Shown here: piece by piece, positions 45,958 to 50,722 of the stretch
Numbering within the stretch: position 1 is the stretch's first letter
How the letters are laid out: each line of letters opens with the position of its first letter
Notes under the pieces: generated by a model
Database searches by the model: none
What the model saw: the letters and a program-made list of their open reading frames with translations, nothing else
Told to the model about the DNA's origin: nothing
NCBI RefSeq assembly: GCF_014836955.1
Contig: NZ_JACSPV010000031.1
Span: 1 to 50,722, forward strand
Length of the DNA: 50,722 bases
DNA from: Bacillus norwichensis
Lineage (GTDB): Bacteria > Bacillota > Bacilli > Bacillales > Bacillaceae_C
Reading direction: 5' to 3'
Position numbers and translations under genes: made by a program

Positions 45958-46679
45958 GAAGATACACCTCCAAATGCCAGAAAAGCTTCTTCTATTGAAT
46001 TTGAACCCGTTTCTTGCTTCAGTTCCTCCGGCGTGCCAACGGCAATGAGCCGGCCCTCACGCATCAGCCCCAACCGGTCGCATTTTTCTGCTTCATCCAT
46101 GACATGGGTTGTGACAATCAGCGTCTTTCCTTCCTTTTTCAATTGATGGAAAGCTTCCCAAACACTTCTTCGGAGTACAGGGTCAATACCAACAGTCGGC
46201 TCATCTAAAATTAATAGCTCGGGCTTATGCAGGAGAGCGATAGCTAAGGAAAGTCTCCTTTTCATCCCGCCGGAATAATTGGACACCTGCTTGTCAAGAT
46301 GATCAGTCAGTTGGACAAGTTCCATCACTTCCACAAGCCTTTGTTTACGTTCTCTTTTCCTTAAACCATACAATGCAGCAAAAAACTCAAGATTTTCACG
46401 GGCGGTCAGTTCCAGATAAAGTGCATCTGACTGGGCCATATATCCCAGCTTTTCAATCAGATGCAAGGAGGGCATTTCCTCCTGAAAAACATTGATTTCA
46501 CCTGAAGTTGGCACTTCAAGTCCCGCAAGCTCCTTGACCAAGGTTGTTTTCCCTGCCCCTGAAGGTCCCAGGAGGCCGAAAATTTCCCCTTTCTGAATAT
46601 CAAGATCAATATCTTTTAAAACCTCCACTGATCCAAATGTTTTGAAGACACTTCGAATGGAAACACAGGAATCGTTCAA
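45954..46679 (-). CDS. ABC transporter ATP-binding protein (drug-exporter type)
   Basis: 241 residues. Walker A GPSGAGKTT, signature NYSGGMKRRLS, Walker B LLILDEPTVGIDP, H-loop TTHVMDEAEKCDR. Resembles DrrA/YfiL-like exporters. TTG 46679 is chosen because AAAGGAGTG lies seven bases upstream; the longer frame would start inside the operator palindrome. Confidence 0.9.
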   Translation of the reverse strand: MNDSCVSIRSVFKTFGSVEVLKDIDLDIQKGEIFGLLGPSGAGKTTLVKELAGLEVPTSGEINVFQEEMPSLHLIEKLGYMAQSDALYLELTARENLEFFAALYGLRKRERKQRLVEVMELVQLTDHLDKQVSNYSGGMKRRLSLAIALLHKPELLILDEPTVGIDPVLRRSVWEAFHQLKKEGKTLIVTTHVMDEAEKCDRLGLMREGRLIAVGTPEELKQETGSNSIEEAFLAFGGVSS

Positions 46680-46698
46680 TTTATTCACTCCTTTTCTT

Positions 46699-46716
46699 AG
46701 TGAGTGATTACTCACT
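46699..46716. promoter_or_regulatory. TetR-type operator of ABC exporter operon
   Basis: AGTGAGT-GATT-ACTCACT is a perfect 7+7 bp palindrome, 20 bases upstream of the TTG start and over the expected promoter or 5' leader. Likely bound by the TetR protein encoded at the end of the operon (inference). Confidence 0.8.
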
Positions 46717-46802
46717 TTTTATTATAAACCAATTCAAGAAAAATAGAAGTGATAAATCGGATTCCACCCTTTTGAGGTATTCTCACATAAGAAATCTTGG
46801 AG

Positions 46803-46955
46803 TATAATGAGAAGAGAAACACCATACAATCAGAATGATCGTCCCGGCGCTGAGAACACCGGAACGATCCAACAATAGCAGGTCCCGCCGGGGATCAGCA
46901 CGAACTATACTGAAGCCGCCTGGAGGGTCATCTCAAAGGCGGCTTTAGTCTTTTG
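46803..46955 (+). ncRNA. Putative antisense antitoxin RNA
   Basis: A TATAAT box at 46803-46808 starts a region with no ORF. It contains a GATCGTCCCGG/CCGGAACGATC hairpin (46837-46869) and ends at AAGCCGCC/GGCGGCTT (46913-46945) followed by TAGTCTTTTG. The last hairpin is shared with the 3' end of the convergent toxin gene. This is the layout of TxpA/RatA-type type I toxin-antitoxin loci. The boundaries are inferred; the -35 element is poor. Confidence 0.5.
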
Positions 46956-47025
46956 TAAATGACAGAATAGCCACAATCAAAACAGCAAAACCAATCATAG
47001 ACGAGATAGTTTCAAATACTGTCAT
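46945..47025 (-). CDS. Putative holin-like type I toxin, 26 residues
   Basis: ATG 47025 follows the strong site GGGAGGTGG. The peptide starts MTVFETISSMIGFAVLIVAI and ends LSFTKD: one hydrophobic helix with a short charged tail. This is the pattern of small proteins annotated putative holin-like toxin in Bacillus (MTxFExxxxMIxFxxLIVAIL). The 3' end lies in a hairpin shared with a probable convergent antisense RNA. Membrane insertion is expected. Too short for standard gene calling. Confidence 0.72.
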   Translation of the reverse strand: MTVFETISSMIGFAVLIVAILSFTKD

Positions 47026-47167
47026 GGCACCACCTCCCTCCTTGCGAGAAGTGTGCACGGACCGCCCTTGAGAAACCTGTTCTATTGTTCTTATATTATA
47101 CCATTTTTTTCATAAATGCGAACATACGTTTTTATTTTTGTTACTTTAGAACGAGGAGGTGAATAAG

Positions 47168-47719
47168 TTGGAGCATGCTCTTGTCATTGGTGGAACAGGA
47201 ATGCTGTCAGGTACCACCCACTGGCTTGTCCAGCAAAATTACCAAGTATCCGTTATAGCAAGAAATCGGAGGCGGATGAAAACATTGATTGACCAATCAG
47301 AAAAGCCTTCTTCCATTACACCTGTGCTCGTCGATTACTGTAACGAAACAGATCTTCACAGCGAGATAAAGAGGATTATTCACGAAAATGGGGAGATAAG
47401 ATTGGTTGTGGCCTGGATTCATTCCATAGGAAAAAATGCTTTAACCATTGTCGCAGAGGTTATTTCAAAAAACAGTAAAAACAAGTGGAAGCTCTTTCAT
47501 GTATTGGGCAGCAGTACAGATCTAAAAAAGACAGTTCAAGATGTAGACATACCGTCTGGATGCCATTATCGCCAAGTTCAGCTAGGATTTATCATTGAAA
47601 ATGGCTATTCTCGGTGGCTGACCCATAAAGAAATATCACACGGCATCATCGACTGCATTCAAAAAGATGCCCGGCTTCATGTTGTTGGCACTGTAGAACC
47701 ATGGGAATTCCGTCCATGA
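47168..47719 (+). CDS. NAD(P)-binding Rossmann-fold (short-chain dehydrogenase-like) protein
   Basis: 183 residues. Dinucleotide motif HALVIGGTGMLSGTTHWLVQ at the N-terminus, then VIARNRRRMKTL (basic residues favouring NADP). The SDR catalytic Tyr-x-x-x-Lys is not seen and the protein is shorter than normal SDRs, so it may be non-catalytic or act on an unknown substrate. TTG start at 47168, seven bases after GAGGAGGTG; the GTG at 47159 overlaps that site. Confidence 0.78.
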   Translation: MEHALVIGGTGMLSGTTHWLVQQNYQVSVIARNRRRMKTLIDQSEKPSSITPVLVDYCNETDLHSEIKRIIHENGEIRLVVAWIHSIGKNALTIVAEVISKNSKNKWKLFHVLGSSTDLKKTVQDVDIPSGCHYRQVQLGFIIENGYSRWLTHKEISHGIIDCIQKDARLHVVGTVEPWEFRP

Positions 47720-47720
47720 A

Positions 47721-47747
47721 AAGAAGTCTGCCGGCCGCAGACTTCTT
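47721..47747. terminator. Bidirectional terminator between convergent genes
   Basis: AAGAAGTCTGC-CGGCC-GCAGACTTCTT: perfect 11-bp stem with T-rich ends on both strands. Confidence 0.9.
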
Positions 47748-47750
47748 TGC

Positions 47751-48194
47751 TTATATCGTATAGTTGAGCCAATCGGCCCGGCTTCCGCCCATCTTTTCAT
47801 AAAATCGTTGTGCACGGTAATTATCAGGAGCGGTCACCCAAGACATATGGAAATAACCATTCTCCTTGGTATAGTCCTCGCAGGCTTTAAACAGTTCCTG
47901 TGCTACGCCTGCTCCTCTCTCCTCTTCAACAACATACAAATCATTCATAACAGTTATTTTATCCGCCCTTGTTGTACTGTACGTGAAGTATAGAGTGGCA
48001 AAGCCTGCCAGCTTTCCACCTTCTTCGGCTACGAATTGGATTCCTTCCTCTTTTTCAAGGAGCAGTTCAATGATATGGTGCATTTTTTCAACTTCAGGTC
48101 TTGGCCTTTGGTAAAAATCGACAACATACTCATACATAAGCTTTGTTAGCTCATCTCTATCTTTCTTCTCAGCAGCCCTTACATTGATTGACAT
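47751..48194 (-). CDS. GNAT family N-acetyltransferase
   Basis: 147 residues. Acetyl-CoA binding region is LYVVEEERGAGVAQELFKACEDYTKENG, with NYRAQRFYEKMGG near the C-terminus. Substrate unknown. Divergent from the MocR-type gene at 48303, which could control it. Ends at the bidirectional terminator. Confidence 0.88.
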   Translation of the reverse strand: MSINVRAAEKKDRDELTKLMYEYVVDFYQRPRPEVEKMHHIIELLLEKEEGIQFVAEEGGKLAGFATLYFTYSTTRADKITVMNDLYVVEEERGAGVAQELFKACEDYTKENGYFHMSWVTAPDNYRAQRFYEKMGGSRADWLNYTI

Positions 48195-48241
48195 AGATCA
48201 TTCCCCCATTCCACTTTGTTAAATAAAAGGTTATAGTAAAT

Positions 48242-48263
48242 CTGTATACTATGAAAGATACAG
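48242..48263. promoter_or_regulatory. Inverted repeat between GNAT and second mocR-like gene
   Basis: CTGTAT..ATACAG arms separated by 10 bases (CTGTATACTATGAAAGATAC AG), overlapping a TATACT box; a further AGTACAGAT lies downstream. Candidate MocR operator region; direct evidence is only the symmetry. Confidence 0.4.
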
Positions 48264-48302
48264 TTAATTAAAATTCAACCAGTACAGATATGAGGTGGTT
48301 TT

Positions 48303-49739
48303 ATGAAAATATGTCCTCGATTGGAAAATCGATCAAGTGAACCATTGTATCTACAACTCTATCAATATCTGAAAGAGGAAATTCAGACAGGTGGAATTCC
48401 CTCCCTTAAACGTCTCCCATCCATCCGCGGGCTTGCTGATGATTTACACATTAGTAAAACAACAGTTCAAATGGCTTATCAGCAGCTTTTAGCAGAAGGA
48501 TATGTCGAGAGCAAGGAGCGAAGCGGATATTTTGTTGTTGAAATGGAAAAAGAGCCCTTTGGGGATCTGCCTCCTTTTTCCAAAACGACACGGGAAAAGA
48601 AGTCCACAGCCGTACGAAAACACATCCAATTTGATTTTTATATGTCCCATATTGATGTGGAGCATTTTCCTTTCCGAAAATGGAGAGCATGCGTCAATCA
48701 AAATCTGAACCCACACTTCCTTTCATATGGCGACAAACAGGGAGAGCCTGGACTTCGTGCCTCCATCAGCCGGTATCTTCGTCAAGCCCGTGCGGTAAAC
48801 TGCACAGAAGAACAGATTGTTATTGGATCAGGCACTCAAACCGTCATGAGGCTTTTATGTCAGTTAATTGAATTAGATGGAAAAAAGATTGCTATGGAAG
48901 AACCCGGATATGACGGAGTACGGCATGTTTTTCAAGGAATGGGATTCGAAATGTCACCAGTCAAGCTCGAGGCGGATGGAATCAATCTGGATGCATTAGA
49001 GCAAAGCGGTGCGAAAATCGTTTACATTACACCATCTCACCAATTTCCTTTGGGAATGGTCATGCCTATTACAAAGCGGATCAGGCTGCTGCAATGGGCG
49101 GAGGAGAACGATGGCTTGATTATTGAAGACGACTATGACGGCGAATTCCGGTATCATGGAAAACCCATTCCCTCTTTGCAGGGATTGGATGCCCACGGGA
49201 ATGTCATTTATGCCGGGACTTTTTCAAAATCTCTCATGCCGGCTATTCGAATGAGCTATATCGTTCTCCCAGAAAAGCTCTTACACATATATCAAGCATT
49301 TAAATATGATCAAACCGTTTCGCGACTGCATCAAAAAACAATGCAGACGTTTATGGAAAGTGGCGAATGGGAGCGACATATCCGCAGAATGAGAAAGATT
49401 TATCAGAAAAAGCATGATCTCCTTATCCAAACGATTAAGAACACCATGGGTGACTATGTGAACATTACAGGACAAAACGCAGGCCTGCATATTGTCACTC
49501 AAATAAAAAGCAGCAAAACTGCTGATGAACTTGTAGAAATTGCTGAAAGAGTAGGAGTGAAAGTTTACAGCACAACCGCCAATTGGAGCATTGAACAAGA
49601 GAAGGGATATCCACTCATTTTGCTGGGGTTTGGAGGCTTATCAGAAAAACAGATTGTCGAAGGAATTGACCTTCTCCATGATGCCTGGCTGCCTTTTTAT
49701 GTGGATAAACAAAAACCTATTGACTCTCACGTAACGTGA
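48303..49739 (+). CDS. MocR/PdxR-type regulator, second in window
   Basis: 478 residues. GntR winged helix at about 10-75 (RLPSIRGLADDLHISKTTVQMAYQQL), then an aminotransferase-like domain with YGDKQGEPGLRASI, IIEDDYDGEFRYHGKPIPSLQ and PLP lysine in GTFSKSLMPAIRM. Related to but clearly diverged from the protein at 37371. ATG 48303 follows GAGGTGG. Next gene (MerR) follows 34 bases later on the same strand. Confidence 0.9.
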   Translation: MKICPRLENRSSEPLYLQLYQYLKEEIQTGGIPSLKRLPSIRGLADDLHISKTTVQMAYQQLLAEGYVESKERSGYFVVEMEKEPFGDLPPFSKTTREKKSTAVRKHIQFDFYMSHIDVEHFPFRKWRACVNQNLNPHFLSYGDKQGEPGLRASISRYLRQARAVNCTEEQIVIGSGTQTVMRLLCQLIELDGKKIAMEEPGYDGVRHVFQGMGFEMSPVKLEADGINLDALEQSGAKIVYITPSHQFPLGMVMPITKRIRLLQWAEENDGLIIEDDYDGEFRYHGKPIPSLQGLDAHGNVIYAGTFSKSLMPAIRMSYIVLPEKLLHIYQAFKYDQTVSRLHQKTMQTFMESGEWERHIRRMRKIYQKKHDLLIQTIKNTMGDYVNITGQNAGLHIVTQIKSSKTADELVEIAERVGVKVYSTTANWSIEQEKGYPLILLGFGGLSEKQIVEGIDLLHDAWLPFYVDKQKPIDSHVT

Positions 49740-49773
49740 TCCTTTATATTGTGATGGAAGGGAGGAGATTTCG

Positions 49774-50544
49774 ATGAAAGTCAAGGAAGTGGCAAAGCTG
49801 ACAGGAATCAGCGTCCGGACGCTGCACCATTATGATGAAATCGGCTTGCTCTCGCCTAAGCGCATAGCCGAATCAGGTTATCGAGAATATACAGATGAAG
49901 ATTTGGAAACCCTGCAGCAAATCCTTTTTTTCAGAGAGCTCGGCTTCCCTTTAAAGAAAATAAAAGACGTGTTGAATAGCCCGTCCTTCGATCGTCAGGA
50001 AGCCTTGTTATTGCAGCAAAAAATGCTGCTGGAAAAGCGTTCCCGGCTAGATCAAATGATCCTTCTGATTGAAAGAACGATTCAACACGCCGAAGGAGAG
50101 ATTCAAATGACGAACAAAGAGAAGTTCGAAGGGTTTGATTTCAGTCACAATCCCTATGAACAAGAGGCGCGCGAACGCTGGGGAAACGAGGCTGTGGAAC
50201 GATCCAATGCGAAGCTTGCGGGTATGTCGGAAGAGGAGCAAAAGGCAATGACCAAAAAGATGAACACTATTTATAGAAAGTTGGCCGCCCTTCGTAAAGG
50301 AGCTCCGGATTCTGATAAGGCCCAGTCCGCAATCAAGGAGTGGTATGACTTTTTAAACAATAACTTCGGGAGCTATTCATTTGAAGCATTTAAAGGATTA
50401 GGACAAATGTATATCAGTGACGAGCGCTTCACCAAAAACATCGATCAATTTGGAGATGGCCTAGCGAAGTTCATGTGCGAGGCGATGGCTGCATTTGCTG
50501 ATAAAAAAGAAAATGAAAGGCGAAAATCAGACTTAGGCAACTAG
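49774..50544 (+). CDS. MerR-family regulator of TipAL/Mta type
   Basis: 256 residues. MerR winged helix at 1-70 (VKEVAKLTGISVRTLHHYDEIGLL), coiled-coil dimer helix at about 75-112, and a TipAS drug-recognition domain at about 115-245 (NPYEQEARERWG, AFKGLGQMYISDERFTKNID). Length and layout match B. subtilis Mta, which activates multidrug exporters. Exporters in the window are at 44.9-46.7 kb and the broken MATE gene; a link is not visible. ATG 49774 follows GGGAGGAG. Confidence 0.9.
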   Translation: MKVKEVAKLTGISVRTLHHYDEIGLLSPKRIAESGYREYTDEDLETLQQILFFRELGFPLKKIKDVLNSPSFDRQEALLLQQKMLLEKRSRLDQMILLIERTIQHAEGEIQMTNKEKFEGFDFSHNPYEQEARERWGNEAVERSNAKLAGMSEEEQKAMTKKMNTIYRKLAALRKGAPDSDKAQSAIKEWYDFLNNNFGSYSFEAFKGLGQMYISDERFTKNIDQFGDGLAKFMCEAMAAFADKKENERRKSDLGN

Positions 50545-50558
50545 GGAGACAGCGCTTC

Positions 50559-50587
50559 AGCCGACTATGACTTTGAGGTGATAGTCG
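50559..50587 (+). terminator. Hairpin downstream of MerR gene
   Basis: CCGACTAT/ATAGTCGG stem with a 12-base loop just after the stop codon. There is no direct T run. A second hairpin GGGCCAGC/GCTGAGCCC lies at about 50622-50643. Confidence 0.5.
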
Positions 50588-50653
50588 GGACGGAAATTTT
50601 CTACTTTTTTAAATTAAATGAGGGGCCAGCTTTTGCTGAGCCCTCGGGAGTGT

Positions 50654-50713
50654 AAACTTAACCGTGTAAGTGAGAGAGCGTACGGCTCTTGCTTCGCGGT
50701 TAAGTTTTTTTAT
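50654..50713 (+). terminator. Strong terminator-like structure at window edge
   Basis: AAACTTAACCG pairs with CGGTTAAGTTT across a 32-base loop. That loop holds a second hairpin (AGAGC-GTAC-GGCTCT), and a seven-T run follows. It could end transcription from the MerR gene or from a plus-strand RNA. Confidence 0.7.
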
Positions 50714-50722
50714 TGGTAGAAT

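Overview
The window looks like chromosome of a low-GC, Gram-positive spore-former relative (Bacillaceae). The proteins resemble Bacillus versions (BioW and BioI in a bioWAFD-I operon, LipM/LipA, an AspA/AnsB-type aspartase, a RocR-like sigma-54 activator). Strong AGGAGG-type ribosome sites are common, GTG and TTG starts are frequent, and the Fur and BirA operators are of the Bacillus type. No phage genes, transposase genes, rRNA or CRISPR array are visible. The only RNA gene with a clear fold is one tRNA-Pro; a second, antisense RNA is inferred.

Layout. 1-8.6 kb: aspartase, a MATE transporter gene broken by one nonsense codon, a two-component system, and two membrane proteins. 8.6-11.2 kb: a Cu/Zn superoxide dismutase lipoprotein and a lipM-lipA pair for lipoylation. 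11.3-18.6 kb: an ABC importer operon of the peptide/nickel/metallophore class. It has a binding lipoprotein, a permease, a permease-ATPase fusion, a second ATPase and two tandem paralogous proteins of unknown function. It is preceded by a LysR regulator, and near-consensus Fur boxes stand in front of both units. 18.9-24.1 kb: a biotin operon bioW-A-F-D-I under a BirA operator, with bioB missing from its usual place.

24.4-34.3 kb: a GNAT acetyltransferase, then a probable agmatine/putrescine catabolic cluster. This contains an APC permease, an aldehyde dehydrogenase, a class III aminotransferase, an M20-type carbamoyl-amide hydrolase, a PAS/sigma-54 activator and agmatine deiminase. Sigma-54 (-24/-12) promoters sit on both sides of the activator gene, so the two flanking transcripts appear co-activated. 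The inferred route is agmatine to N-carbamoylputrescine, putrescine, 4-aminobutanal and GABA, with an M20 hydrolase where a nitrilase-type AguB would be expected.

34.5-50.7 kb: tRNA-Pro(GGG), a ZIP transporter, a wrecked SMI1/KNR4 immunity gene, a LysE exporter, a MocR regulator divergent from a BenE-type transporter, an AIM24 protein, an XRE regulator, a methyltransferase, a TetR-controlled ABC-2 exporter, a very small holin-like (type I) toxin with a probable antisense RNA, a Rossmann protein, a second GNAT, a second MocR and a TipAL/Mta-like MerR regulator.

Non-coding structure is unusually rich. Five copies of a roughly 110-195 bp structured repeat all lie in one orientation, each with a TTTAAC end. 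Four abut the 3' end of a gene or gene fragment, and one of those truncates the SMI1 gene. Two unrelated arrays have a period of about 20 bp. A composite A-B-A'-B' repeat contains an identical 135-bp duplication. These, the agmatine cluster and the Fur-controlled importer with twin unknown proteins are the most interesting parts of the window.
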